Assembly: GCA_013002505.1 (NCBI GenBank)
Contig: JABDJL010000192.1
Coordinates: forward strand, 1-54,122
From: Lysobacterales bacterium
GTDB lineage: Bacteria > Pseudomonadota > Gammaproteobacteria > Xanthomonadales > SZUA-36
Length of the DNA stretch: 54,122 bases
Direction of reading: 5' to 3'
In this document: positions 1 through 8,524 of the stretch, piece by piece
Numbering within the stretch: position 1 is the first letter of the stretch
Layout of the letters: every line of letters begins with the position of its first letter
Made by a program: the position numbers and the translations under genes
Notes under the pieces: model-generated
Told to the model about the DNA's origin: nothing
Database searches by the model: none
Seen by the model: the letters and a program-made list of their open reading frames with translations, nothing else

Positions 1-202
1 CTGCATCGTTGCGCTTTTTGCCAAGGGCTAGGGCCATTACCTGCAAACCGCGCCTTGCATCGCACAAAAATCCATCGCAGGCCAATCTGCCCCCCACCCG
101 TTTTGAGCCTCCGTGTTTACTCAAACACAGTGCCAACCCACAGGTCCGGCAGCCGCCCCCACTTCGTTTGCGCGGCTTTTCGTGCGCTGCATCGTTGCGC
201 TT
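1..202. repeat. Intergenic stretch bounded by a 16-bp direct repeat
   Basis: The first 201 bases lie downstream of murD2 and hold no convincing gene. The 16-base word CTGCATCGTTGCGCTT occurs at 1-16 and again at 187-202, so a copy ends exactly at the murD2 stop codon. No tRNA cloverleaf, terminator with a T-run or promoter is visible between the copies. The repeat may be a recombination footprint or part of a dispersed intergenic repeat whose remainder lies left of the window. Confidence 0.45.
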
Positions 203-1521
203 CAATATACCCCAGCGAGGCGCGCAAACTGGTCTCCGCGGTCTGCGAAATCCCTGAAATGTGGAAAACTCGGCGCGCCCGGTGATAACAATACAACATC
301 ACCGGGGCCAGCCAGGCTGGCTGCTTTGCGCATGGCTTCCTCCAGCCCTGAAACGCAGTGAGTACCGAGTTCTGGTGAGAATCCAGCCGCCTGCATGGCT
401 TTTGCGATTAGCGGTCCATTATCAGGAAGGCAAATCACTGCGCGGGGCTCAAATGCTGCAATCCGGACTGCGGCATCGGACCAGTCCAGGCCGCGGTCGA
501 GCCCCCCGGCCAGCAGGATGACCCTGGAATCACGATAAGCCTGCAAGGCAGCCAGGGTCGCGACCGGGGTCGTGGACAGGCTGTCATTGACAAAGCTAAC
601 GCCTTCGGTGACCCCGACCTTCTCCAAGCGATGCGGCAGCGGCTGGAAATCATCCAGTGCCGCGTCCAGGTCTGCAACACGGAGTCCGGCGCATTCAACC
701 AATGTCAAAGCAGCCGCCAGGTTGGCGAGGTTGTGCGCGCCGCTCAGTCCCGAGCCGGCCGCGTCTGTAATCCGGGACGGCCCGTGCCACAGGAAATTTT
801 CACGCACGTGCCAGCCGTCCGGATGCTCGAACCACTTTACGGCGCCTGACTCGAGTGACCTGAGGCTCTCGTCCTTCCAGTTCAGCACCAGTGGCTGTCC
901 CGCTGCCAGTTCCGCCAGCCGCAACTTGTCCTGCAGGTAATTGGCGCGGCCCGCGTGCCAGTCGAGGTGTTCATCTGAAACATTTAAAATCGCGGCGATC
1001 TCAGGATTCGCCTGCAGGTCAGCCAACTGGTAGCTCGACTGTTCAATCACCCACCAGTCGACTTCCTGTTCTTCGCAGTCCAGCAACGGCCGGCCGATAT
1101 TCCCAGCCAATACCACCGACTTGCCGCAGGCCCGAAGCAAATGCGCTGTCAGGGCCGCCGTGGTGCTTTTGCCCTTGGTCCCGGTAATGCAAATGGTGCG
1201 CGCGCCAGGGTGCTCGGCAAACCAAAGCGAGCCGGGAGAAACCACTTCCAGCCCTTGCCTGCGCGCCGCAGAAAGTGCTTCGCGATAAGGGCTGACCCCG
1301 GGCGAGCGCAGCGCGACGTCGTATTGGCAGAGGGTGGGAGCGTCCAGCGGTCCGAGGTGCAAATCACAACGATCATCGGGCGGTTCCGGCATATTCCCTT
1401 CATCGAAAATACCGATCTGCGCTTGCGGGTACCTGCGCCTTAATTGCCGGTATGCCGCCTGGCCCTCGCGCCCGAAGCCGATGATGGCTACCTTGCGATG
1501 TTCGAGATCAAGCCAGCGCAT
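202..1521 (-). CDS. murD2: UDP-N-acetylmuramoyl-L-alanine--L-glutamate ligase MurD2
   Basis: A cytoplasmic ATP-dependent Mur ligase of 439 residues. It has an N-terminal nucleotide-fold domain (VAIIGFGREG, 11-20), a central ATPase domain with GTKGKST (114-120) and NVSDEHLDWH (180-189), and a C-terminal domain with NDSLSTTP (312-319). Classical MurD has NDSKATN at the last site; as I recall, the NDS-STTP form and partnership with murL mark MurD2. MurD2 adds L-Glu, not D-Glu, to UDP-MurNAc-L-Ala, and MurL then epimerises the terminal residue. Its 5' end overlaps the murL 3' end by 14 bases, which suggests translational coupling in a lysC-murL-murD2 operon. The alternative is an ordinary D-Glu-specific MurD, which the adjacent murL makes unlikely. 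Confidence 0.9.
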   Translation of the reverse strand: MRWLDLEHRKVAIIGFGREGQAAYRQLRRRYPQAQIGIFDEGNMPEPPDDRCDLHLGPLDAPTLCQYDVALRSPGVSPYREALSAARRQGLEVVSPGSLWFAEHPGARTICITGTKGKSTTAALTAHLLRACGKSVVLAGNIGRPLLDCEEQEVDWWVIEQSSYQLADLQANPEIAAILNVSDEHLDWHAGRANYLQDKLRLAELAAGQPLVLNWKDESLRSLESGAVKWFEHPDGWHVRENFLWHGPSRITDAAGSGLSGAHNLANLAAALTLVECAGLRVADLDAALDDFQPLPHRLEKVGVTEGVSFVNDSLSTTPVATLAALQAYRDSRVILLAGGLDRGLDWSDAAVRIAAFEPRAVICLPDNGPLIAKAMQAAGFSPELGTHCVSGLEEAMRKAASLAGPGDVVLLSPGAPSFPHFRDFADRGDQFARLAGVY

Positions 1522-2848
1522 CCACCAGTTCCTGGTCTGAAATACAGTGTTCCGATCGTGCGTCCAGCAGGCCGGTCATTGAAGGAACCTGGATATTCTG
1601 CAGCGCCTTCGCCAGCACCCGGACCACGTGGTGGCCCTGCCACGAAGGGTCATCGGCGAGGTGCTTGATGGCCGCGCGGCTCTCGTCCACGCTGCCAACA
1701 CATTCCAGTGGTTTGTCAGCACCGAGATTGCACAAGGCCCGGAAGCCTGCTTCCTGCTCCGGGTCATTGAGCAGGTCATGCCCGGTAATGTCGGAGAGCT
1801 GGCCAGGGTTCATGAAGGGTGCCAGCGCGAGGCTGGTAAATCGGCACTTCGGGCAGTTTCCACACCACCGACCCTCGATACGGGATCCTTCCAGGTGAAA
1901 GTTACGGTTGCAGCTTGAAAACACGCCGTGATAACGCGTCAGGTGACTGAAGCGCTGTGCAATTGACAGCTCGTTCAGCGGCCGAAGCAAAGAAAAATAG
2001 GCCACATCGGGGCTGACCCTTGCGGCCAGGAGTTTTTGAAAACCCTGTTCAAACTCGAGGCTTTTCGACCACTGGTGGTTCACCGCCCTGCCCGAACGGT
2101 CGGTGAACGTTGCCTCGCTGGCCGAGCTTTCGTTGGAAAAAACAATGTTGCGGTATCCATACAACAAGGCTGCGCAAACCAGGATCGCCGAATTAATCGC
2201 GGTCACCGGCACATGGCCGTTCAGGGCGCCCGCGTCATTCATTTGAGCCAGCTGGGGCGCCAGCAAGCGCTCGATACGCACCAGCGGCAAGCCCGCGGCC
2301 TGCACGGTATCCGCGATCAGGCTCGAGCCGCCCACACAGACCGGCTGAAACTCATGCCCGGCTTTGCGCAGAATCTCCAGGCTGACGAGGCTGTCTTTTC
2401 CGCCACCCATGGCGAGCAAGCTTCTTGAGGGCAAGTCCAGATCCAGTGGTGCGGCGGGTGTTCCGCTTGCTTTGAAGCTGACGCGACCTTCCAGTTCGAT
2501 GTCGTTGTTCCATGCGAACTCGGCCAGCCCGTACACATACAGATCGTGAAAGAATGAAGCGGTCGCGTCATCGAGCGCTATGCCACCCAGGTCCATTTCA
2601 GGTGGTACGCAGGATTTCCAGTAACTGACGCCGGCCACCACGTGCAGGATCTCCAGGGCCCGCAAGAAAGCCGCCTGCCGGGAGGGGTCGGAAGGCCACG
2701 GCTGGTAGGGAAAGACTATTCGCTCTTCAAGTTCAGCCCCTTCATCGAAGGAATAAGTCAGCGTGGCTGTTCCGCTTGCCGGGTCAAAGTGGTGGTTCCC
2801 AAAGCAAAATCGATTGACCCTGGGCAAGCGGCCGGATTTGCTCTTCAC
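1508..2848 (-). CDS. murL: UDP-N-acetylmuramoyl-L-alanyl-L-glutamate epimerase MurL
   Basis: A 446-residue protein that, in the characterised Xanthomonas family, inverts the terminal L-Glu of UDP-MurNAc-L-Ala-L-Glu to D-Glu in an ATP- and Mg-dependent reaction. This replaces the need for glutamate racemase and a D-Glu-adding MurD. The sequence shows a PP-loop-like nucleotide motif, GGGKDS, at 148-153. A three-cysteine cluster, CGNCPKC (329-335), could bind metal. The gene sits between the aspartokinase gene (4-base overlap at its start) and murD2 (14-base overlap at its end), so the two MurD2/MurL steps are genetically coupled. The family assignment rests on these motifs, the length and the neighbour. 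Confidence 0.9.
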   Translation of the reverse strand: MKSKSGRLPRVNRFCFGNHHFDPASGTATLTYSFDEGAELEERIVFPYQPWPSDPSRQAAFLRALEILHVVAGVSYWKSCVPPEMDLGGIALDDATASFFHDLYVYGLAEFAWNNDIELEGRVSFKASGTPAAPLDLDLPSRSLLAMGGGKDSLVSLEILRKAGHEFQPVCVGGSSLIADTVQAAGLPLVRIERLLAPQLAQMNDAGALNGHVPVTAINSAILVCAALLYGYRNIVFSNESSASEATFTDRSGRAVNHQWSKSLEFEQGFQKLLAARVSPDVAYFSLLRPLNELSIAQRFSHLTRYHGVFSSCNRNFHLEGSRIEGRWCGNCPKCRFTSLALAPFMNPGQLSDITGHDLLNDPEQEAGFRALCNLGADKPLECVGSVDESRAAIKHLADDPSWQGHHVVRVLAKALQNIQVPSMTGLLDARSEHCISDQELVDALA

Positions 2849-4287
2849 CGCTGCCCACCCAGTTCAAGCCAGGATTTGCCGTAAATACCCGGCGTGCGGC
2901 GGGCTGTGCCCTCGACGACCAGGTGCCGGTGCAACTCATCGACCAGCGCTTCGGCATGTTCGGGGTATACCAAAAAGCTCAGGCACATGTCGTTGGCTGA
3001 CTGCGACAACATTAACAATGGCTGCTCTTCGATCAGGCCGGCAGCCGGTCCCAATTGCGCCAGCGCCGTACGCACGCCCCTGCCGACCAGGTTTACACAG
3101 CAGCTGTCGGCAAAAAGCCGCAGCCGGCATCGCTCGGAAAGCCTGTCAGTCATGGTTTGCAACAACGCCTGGTCAATATGGTTATCAACGTTGTTAATGG
3201 CCACGGTCGTGGTGGTTTCAGAGGTCGCGACCAGGTCAATCGAAACCCCCAGCGCGCTGATGACGTCGAAGGCCCAGGCCAGGAAGCCGACCTGCTGACG
3301 GGAATCAAGGTTTTCAAGCAGCATCACCAGCATCCCGCGCTGACAGGTGACTGCCTTGACGCCCACCGTGGGCGCATCCAGCACGCCTTTGTTGCCATTG
3401 ATACGCGTGCCGCCGCAGCCGGGCCGGGACAGGTCACCGATGTTTAGCGCTATTCCACTTTCAGCAGCGGCCCGGATGCAACGCGGGTGTACCACGCGGG
3501 CGCCGCTTGCTGCCATTTCCAGCGCTTCGATGTAGTCCAGCTCACGAATCAGCAGGGCTTCGGGCGAAAAAGACGGGTCTGCAGAAAACAGCCCTGGTAC
3601 ATCGGTCCAGATCTCTGCCTCGGTGGCTGACAGGCGGCTCGCCAGCAAGGCTGCTGAAATATCTGAACCACCCCGTCCCAGCAGTGCTGTCCCGGCGCTA
3701 CCCTTGGCGGCCACGTAACCCTGGGTGATCAGCACTGTTGCGAGACCTGACCAGCGTTCGTTCAAGGCATTATCGGCGCCTGTTTCGCAGCGCGCCGAAA
3801 GCCACGCACGGCCGGAATCCGGAAACGGCTCATCGACCACCGTCAGCGCGTCACGAGCGTCAACCCATTCGCAGGACATCTTCCCACTTAGAAATTGGTG
3901 ACCGATCCGCGTGCTGGCCCATTCGCCGAGCGCAACCAGCGCCGCGCGATTGGCCGGTGAGTCATGCCCGGCGCAGGCTTTAAGGGCACGTTCAAGCCTG
4001 CCCTCGAACTCTTCCAGCAAAGTGTCGCAATGCAGACCCAGTTTTTTTGCCAGTTCAGCATGTTGCCGAAGTATGCGCATGATCACAGGATCAGTGATAC
4101 CGGTTGAAGGCTCGATTGCCAGCAGCGCACCGGTCGTTCCTGCCAGCGCGGAACAAACCAGCAATACCTGCGAGCCCTGTTCGCAACGCTCACTCGCCAG
4201 GCCGGCGATCTGCTGCCACGCGGCAGCATCTGCCACGCAGGTTCCTCCAAATTTCAGAACTCGCCAGGACTTGGCCAAATTACTCAC
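2845..4287 (-). CDS. lysC: Aspartate kinase, monofunctional, LysC-type
   Basis: Phosphorylates L-aspartate, the first step towards lysine, diaminopimelate, threonine and methionine. The amino-acid-kinase domain begins with KFGGTC (12-17, usually KFGGTS) and contains the RGGSD and WTDVPG motifs. Two ACT-type regulatory segments follow from about residue 310. At 480 residues it is about 30 longer than E. coli LysC; the extra C-terminal tail (VVEGTARRTPG onwards) recalls the joint to decarboxylase in fused LysAC proteins of xanthomonads, but no decarboxylase follows. The chosen start is GTG at 4287; its Shine-Dalgarno sequence is weak. It is the first gene of an operon with murL and murD2, linking diaminopimelate supply to the same peptide stem. 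Confidence 0.9.
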   Translation of the reverse strand: MSNLAKSWRVLKFGGTCVADAAAWQQIAGLASERCEQGSQVLLVCSALAGTTGALLAIEPSTGITDPVIMRILRQHAELAKKLGLHCDTLLEEFEGRLERALKACAGHDSPANRAALVALGEWASTRIGHQFLSGKMSCEWVDARDALTVVDEPFPDSGRAWLSARCETGADNALNERWSGLATVLITQGYVAAKGSAGTALLGRGGSDISAALLASRLSATEAEIWTDVPGLFSADPSFSPEALLIRELDYIEALEMAASGARVVHPRCIRAAAESGIALNIGDLSRPGCGGTRINGNKGVLDAPTVGVKAVTCQRGMLVMLLENLDSRQQVGFLAWAFDVISALGVSIDLVATSETTTTVAINNVDNHIDQALLQTMTDRLSERCRLRLFADSCCVNLVGRGVRTALAQLGPAAGLIEEQPLLMLSQSANDMCLSFLVYPEHAEALVDELHRHLVVEGTARRTPGIYGKSWLELGGQR

Positions 4288-4289
4288 CC

Positions 4290-4313
4290 AATGCAGTGAC
4301 TGTACAGTGCATT
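4290..4313. promoter_or_regulatory. Inverted repeat directly ahead of lysC (candidate operator or leader element)
   Basis: Two bases upstream of the lysC GTG start lies an imperfect inverted repeat with arms AATGCAGT and AGTGCATT (one mismatch). Its inner ten bases, ACTGTACAGT, are a perfect palindrome. It sits where a ribosome-binding site should be, so it could be a repressor site or an mRNA hairpin controlling translation. A possible -10 (TATACT on the minus strand) lies near 4362-4367, without a good -35. Confidence 0.4.
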
Positions 4314-4414
4314 ATTCCATGCACGTGCCGGGAGCGGGACTGTAACGAAGGCATCGCTTGAAGTATACGGGCAGGCGATATTTCCACCATTCCGCCATGA
4401 TTCGGTGCGCCGGC

Positions 4415-4456
4415 AAAAAAAAGCGGCGCCGGGACGAATCGTCCCCGAGGCGCCGC
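4415..4456 (-). terminator. Rho-independent terminator of the glycine-zipper gene
   Basis: Read on the minus strand this is a GC-rich hairpin: outer stem GCGGCGCC/GGCGCCGC (8 bp), a small bulge, inner stem GGGACG/CGTCCC with a 3-base loop, then eight T residues. It lies about 80 bases past the stop of the minus-strand glycine-zipper gene and upstream of lysC, insulating the two transcription units. Confidence 0.9.
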
Positions 4457-4534
4457 CAAGGGCACAGTTACGGAATTCTCAGGCTCAAATTCCGCGGTCT
4501 GCAGGAGTGTGTAAAGCTAGTTCAAATCAAACGT

Positions 4535-5062
4535 TCATGGCGAGACAGGCTGAACCGAGACCTCGACCTCTATCTGGTCGCCAGGACGGTCCGGCATCCG
4601 CGCCAGGTAGGTTTCGCCCTGGTACTCGTAAACCACGTCCCATCCGATCACCTGGCGGGTTTCCTGCCAGTTGGTGTTGGTGCCGCAGCGATCCTCCAAG
4701 GAGGCGTAATAACGGTTTGGGTGGCGCTCGCGCTGACGGTCCGCGGCAATGGCACCGCCAAGGGCGGCGCCGGCAACCGTCATCACGTCACGGCCGCTGC
4801 CACCCCCGAACTGGTTACCAATCACGCCGCCCAGCAGGGCGCCAAAAATACTCGGCGCTGCCGAACGCCTGGCGGGAATTTCCCGGTAGACCTCCTCCTG
4901 CCAGCACACCTCTTCGCGGACCGGCTTGCGGATCACGCGTGTCACGGGCGTGGCCTCGATGACGTCGGCCCACACGTAGCGGCCATTATCCTGCGCGGCC
5001 AGGACGGGCAGGCTTACGGATGCGGCGAGTATTGCCAAGATGCTCATATTCAGGCGCTTCAT
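4535..5062 (-). CDS. Glycine-zipper 2TM domain envelope protein
   Basis: A 175-residue exported protein. An N-terminal signal peptide (residues 1-22, KR then a hydrophobic stretch ending VLA-A) targets it to the periplasm or outer membrane. Residues 72-107 form a glycine-zipper segment (IFGALLGGVIG, then VAGAALGGAIA) of the kind found in the Rickettsia 17-kDa antigen family. The C-terminal half is polar with two conserved-looking tyrosine-rich strands. There is no lipobox. It is preceded by a good ribosome-binding site (AGAGGA, 8 bases before ATG) and followed by a strong terminator, so it is probably monocistronic. The precise role is unknown; proteins of this class are thought to support envelope integrity. 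Confidence 0.85.
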   Translation of the reverse strand: MKRLNMSILAILAASVSLPVLAAQDNGRYVWADVIEATPVTRVIRKPVREEVCWQEEVYREIPARRSAAPSIFGALLGGVIGNQFGGGSGRDVMTVAGAALGGAIAADRQRERHPNRYYASLEDRCGTNTNWQETRQVIGWDVVYEYQGETYLARMPDRPGDQIEVEVSVQPVSP

Positions 5063-5235
5063 TTTCTGATTCCTCTTTGCCCTGTTGAATTCCGACCGGT
5101 ATAGACTATTACGCCCTGGCTGAACGAAAGCTGAATGCCATCCTGAACCGCTCTGTGCCCCCGTGGCACACGCGCGCGATCTGTACTAGCATGTGTTTCC
5201 CTTTGAATTCGAGCCATCCAGGAAAGGACTAGCGA

Positions 5236-7272
5236 ATGCCGAAATACACGACTGAAGACATCCGCAACATCGCCCTTATCGGGCACACCGGAAGTGGTAA
5301 GACGACATTGGTCGAATCGCTGCTCGCCAAGGCCGGCGCAATCGGTGAGGCAGGCACCGTTGAACGCGGTACTACGGTTACCGATCATGACCCGCTCGAA
5401 CACCAGTATCACCACTCCCTGGAATCTGCAATTGCGAGCCTGGATTTCGAAGGCACCCACGTAAACCTGATCGACACGGCCGGCTTCCCGGATTTTCGCG
5501 GCCCAACCCTGGCCAGCATGGCAGCAGCCGAAACAAGCGCTATCGTGATCAATGCACAGAATGGAATTGAACTCTCCACGCGAAGACTGATGCGCCGCGC
5601 CAAGCGCCGCCGCCTGTGCCGAATGATCATCATCAACCGCATTGACGCCGACCATGTTGATCTCAGCGGCCTGGTGAAGGAGATCCGGCAGGAGTTTGGT
5701 ACCGAATGCATGCCGGTCAACCTTCCCGCCGAAAATTTCAGCACCGTGCGCGATTGTTTCTTTCACACCGAGGGCGAAACAGACATTTTTTCGTTGAAAG
5801 AAGCGCATGACGCGATCATTGACCAGGTAGTCGAGGTAGATGACGACCTGATGATGAAGTTCCTGGACGGCGAGGAGTTGTCGCGCGACGAACTGCACGA
5901 AGCGTATGAAAAGGCCTTGCGCCAGGGGCACCTGGTGCCGATCTGCTTCACGTCGGCGGCGACCGGCGCAGGGCTGGGTGAGTTCCTGAAACTGTGCAAA
6001 CGCCTGATTCCGAATCCGGCCGAAGGCAACCCGCCGCCATTCATCAATGGGGAAACGCAGGAGCCAGTCGAGTGCACACCCGATGCCGGCGGGCATGTAC
6101 TGGCGCACGTATTCAAGATCAGCAATGACCCGTTTGTCGGCAAGCTTGGTATTTTCAGAATCTACCAGGGCACGGTTAAGCCTGACACCCAGTTGTATAT
6201 CGGTGACGCGAGAAAACCGTTCAAGGTGGGCCACCTGTTCAGCGTTCAGGGCGGCAAGCACTTTGAAGTTGATGCCGGCATTCCAGGCGATATTTGTGCC
6301 GTCGCCAAGATTGAAGACGTGCATTACGACGCCGTGCTTCACGATTCAACCGCCGAAAACGATATCAGGATGAAACCGCTGGATTTCCCGCAGCCGATGT
6401 TCGGGCTGGCCGTGCAATCCAGTACCCGCGGCCAGGAACAGAAATTGTCCACTGCCTTGACCCGCCTGACCGAGGAGGACCCCTGTTTCGTCATCGAGCA
6501 TAACCAGGAGCTGAACGAAACGGTCATGCGCGGACTTGGCGAGCTGCATATGCGCGTCATGCTCGAACGAATGAAAGAGAAATACCACGTCGACGTGGAC
6601 ACCAGGCCCCCACGGATCGCTTACCGCGAGACCATCACGCGACCGGCTGAAGGACATTACCGCCACAAGAAACAGACCGGCGGCGCCGGCCAGTTCGGCG
6701 AAGTGTATTTGCGCGTCAGGCCCAAGAAACGCGGCGAAGGATTCGAGTTCGTCAACAAGGTCGTTGGCGGCGTCATCCCCACCAGCCTGATACCGGCCGT
6801 TGAAAAAGGCATACGCCAGATCATCGACGAGGGCGCCGTCGCCGGCTACGGGCTGCAGGACATCGAGGTCGAGGTTTACGATGGTAAGCACCACCCCGTT
6901 GACTCGAAGGAAATTGCGTTTGTCATCGCAGCGCGGCACGCGCTTCTGGACGCGATCAACAATGCCGGGCCGCAGATACTGGAGCCGATTGTCAGCGTGG
7001 ACGTGACCGTTCCGGAGAATGTCATGGGCGACATCACCGGCAACCTCGCCGGTCGGCGTGCGCGCATCAGCGGCACCGAGAGCCTACGTGGCGGCCTGCT
7101 GACGATCAAGGCCGACATCCCGCTCAGTTCACTGTCGGATTACCACACCGAGCTGAAAAGCCTGACCCAGGGCGCCGGCAGTTTCACAATGGAATTCAGC
7201 CATTACGACCCGGTGCCCAGCGACGTGCAGCGCGATCTGGTAGCGGCGCACAAGCCCAAGAACCAGGAATAA
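5236..7272 (+). CDS. fusA2: Elongation factor G-like translational GTPase (FusA2 type)
   Basis: A 678-residue protein with the full EF-G domain order (GTPase, beta-barrel, and C-terminal domains III-V). It is not in a ribosomal-protein operon, so it is an EF-G paralogue rather than the main translocase. The G1 loop is GHTGSGKTT (16-24). G3 is DTAGFPDF (80-87), with Phe84 where canonical EF-G has the catalytic His of DTPGH. G4 is NRID (134-137) in place of NKxD. The switch-I RGIT signature is absent, with HQYHHSLES in its place. Slow or absent GTP turnover is therefore possible. AAAGGA about 7 bases ahead supports the ATG. Its stop lies four bases from the convergent sufS stop. Confidence 0.9.
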   Translation: MPKYTTEDIRNIALIGHTGSGKTTLVESLLAKAGAIGEAGTVERGTTVTDHDPLEHQYHHSLESAIASLDFEGTHVNLIDTAGFPDFRGPTLASMAAAETSAIVINAQNGIELSTRRLMRRAKRRRLCRMIIINRIDADHVDLSGLVKEIRQEFGTECMPVNLPAENFSTVRDCFFHTEGETDIFSLKEAHDAIIDQVVEVDDDLMMKFLDGEELSRDELHEAYEKALRQGHLVPICFTSAATGAGLGEFLKLCKRLIPNPAEGNPPPFINGETQEPVECTPDAGGHVLAHVFKISNDPFVGKLGIFRIYQGTVKPDTQLYIGDARKPFKVGHLFSVQGGKHFEVDAGIPGDICAVAKIEDVHYDAVLHDSTAENDIRMKPLDFPQPMFGLAVQSSTRGQEQKLSTALTRLTEEDPCFVIEHNQELNETVMRGLGELHMRVMLERMKEKYHVDVDTRPPRIAYRETITRPAEGHYRHKKQTGGAGQFGEVYLRVRPKKRGEGFEFVNKVVGGVIPTSLIPAVEKGIRQIIDEGAVAGYGLQDIEVEVYDGKHHPVDSKEIAFVIAARHALLDAINNAGPQILEPIVSVDVTVPENVMGDITGNLAGRRARISGTESLRGGLLTIKADIPLSSLSDYHTELKSLTQGAGSFTMEFSHYDPVPSDVQRDLVAAHKPKNQE

Positions 7273-7276
7273 TGGA

Positions 7277-8524
7277 TCAGTTAAACATACGGCCGGCGGC
7301 GAGCAATGCATCGTGCAGAACGTCCACTTCGTGGCGCGTGTTGTAAATACCCAGCGAAGCGCGGCAGGTCGCCGGCAGGCCAAAGTGCCTGATCGCCGGC
7401 ATGGCACAGTGATGGCCGGTGCGGATCGCGACGCCGTAGTGATCGATTATCGTCCCGATATCGTTGGGATGAATATCCCCCAGCATGAATGAAATGACAC
7501 CGGCCTTGCGGGCCGCGGTGCCGACGATACGCAGACCATCAATCGAGGACAGTTTCTCTGTTGCGTAGGCCAGCAAGTCTGACTCGTAGCCGGCGATGTT
7601 GTCCATGCCCAGGCTGGCAAGGTAATCAACGGCAGCGCCAAGGCCCACGCCGCCGGCAATATTGGGCGTGCCCGCTTCGAATTTGCCGGGCGGGTCGTTG
7701 TACACGGTTTCTTCGAACGTAACCGTCTTGATCATCTCACCGCCGCCCTGGTACGGGTCCATGTCGTTGAGCGTTTCCAAAGGGGCCCATAAGCCACCAA
7801 TGCCGGTAGGGCCGTACATCTTGTGGCCCGAAAAACAGTAGAAATCACAGCCCAGGGCCTGTACGTCAACAGACTGGTGCGGCATCGCCTGCGCGCCATC
7901 CACCAGCACCGGGATGTCGAGCGCATGGGCCGCACGGCAAATTTCGGCTACCGGGTTGATGGTGCCCAGCGCGTTGGAGACGTGCACGATACCGAGCAGC
8001 CTGACGCGTTCGTTGAGCAAACCGGCGAAGGCTTCCATGTCGAGTTCACCGCGCTCGTTGATCGGAATGACCTTCAGTTCCGCTCCCGTCTGTTCACACA
8101 ATATCTGCCACGGCACGATGTTCGAATGATGCTCCATGTGCGAGATCAGGATCTGGTCACCCGGCTCAAGGCGGGGCCTAAGATACGCCTGGGCAACGAG
8201 GTTGATGGATTCGGTCGTGCCGCGGGTAAAGACCAGTTCATCGCGCGACGGCGCATTGATAAAAGACGCGACCCGGTCACGCGCGCCCTCGTAGGCTTCG
8301 GTAGCCTCCTGGCTCAGCGTATGCACACCGCGGTGAATGTTGGCGTTGTGCTGACGGTAAAACCGGTCGGTCGCCTCGATAACCGCCAACGGCCGCTGGG
8401 CCGAGGCCGCGGTGTCAAAATAGGCCAGCGGTTTGTTGTGAACGGTTCGCTGCAGAATCGGGAAATCGGCGCGCACGCGCTCGACGTCGAAACCGCCCTC
8501 CAGGTGTTTTGCCACGTTACTCAT
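7277..8524 (-). CDS. sufS: Cysteine desulfurase SufS
   Basis: A PLP enzyme that removes sulfur from cysteine as a persulfide and passes it to the SufBCD scaffold. The Schiff-base lysine lies in SGHK (Lys235 counted from the ATG at 8524). The persulfide cysteine lies in RTGHHCA (Cys373). Its length of 415 residues fits the family. I prefer ATG at 8524 over the in-frame GTG at 8530 because GGAG lies 7 bases ahead of it. The start overlaps the sufD stop within ATGAGTAA. It is the last gene of the suf operon; no sufE, sufU or sufT follows here, so the sulfur-transfer partner must be encoded elsewhere. Confidence 0.96.
   Translation of the reverse strand: MSNVAKHLEGGFDVERVRADFPILQRTVHNKPLAYFDTAASAQRPLAVIEATDRFYRQHNANIHRGVHTLSQEATEAYEGARDRVASFINAPSRDELVFTRGTTESINLVAQAYLRPRLEPGDQILISHMEHHSNIVPWQILCEQTGAELKVIPINERGELDMEAFAGLLNERVRLLGIVHVSNALGTINPVAEICRAAHALDIPVLVDGAQAMPHQSVDVQALGCDFYCFSGHKMYGPTGIGGLWAPLETLNDMDPYQGGGEMIKTVTFEETVYNDPPGKFEAGTPNIAGGVGLGAAVDYLASLGMDNIAGYESDLLAYATEKLSSIDGLRIVGTAARKAGVISFMLGDIHPNDIGTIIDHYGVAIRTGHHCAMPAIRHFGLPATCRASLGIYNTRHEVDVLHDALLAAGRMFN

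Noticed and set aside
5059-6342. Long minus-strand open frame of 427 codons opposite fusA2
   Set aside because: It mirrors the codon pattern of a well-conserved GTPase gene, has no recognisable motif and overlaps the glycine-zipper stretch start region.
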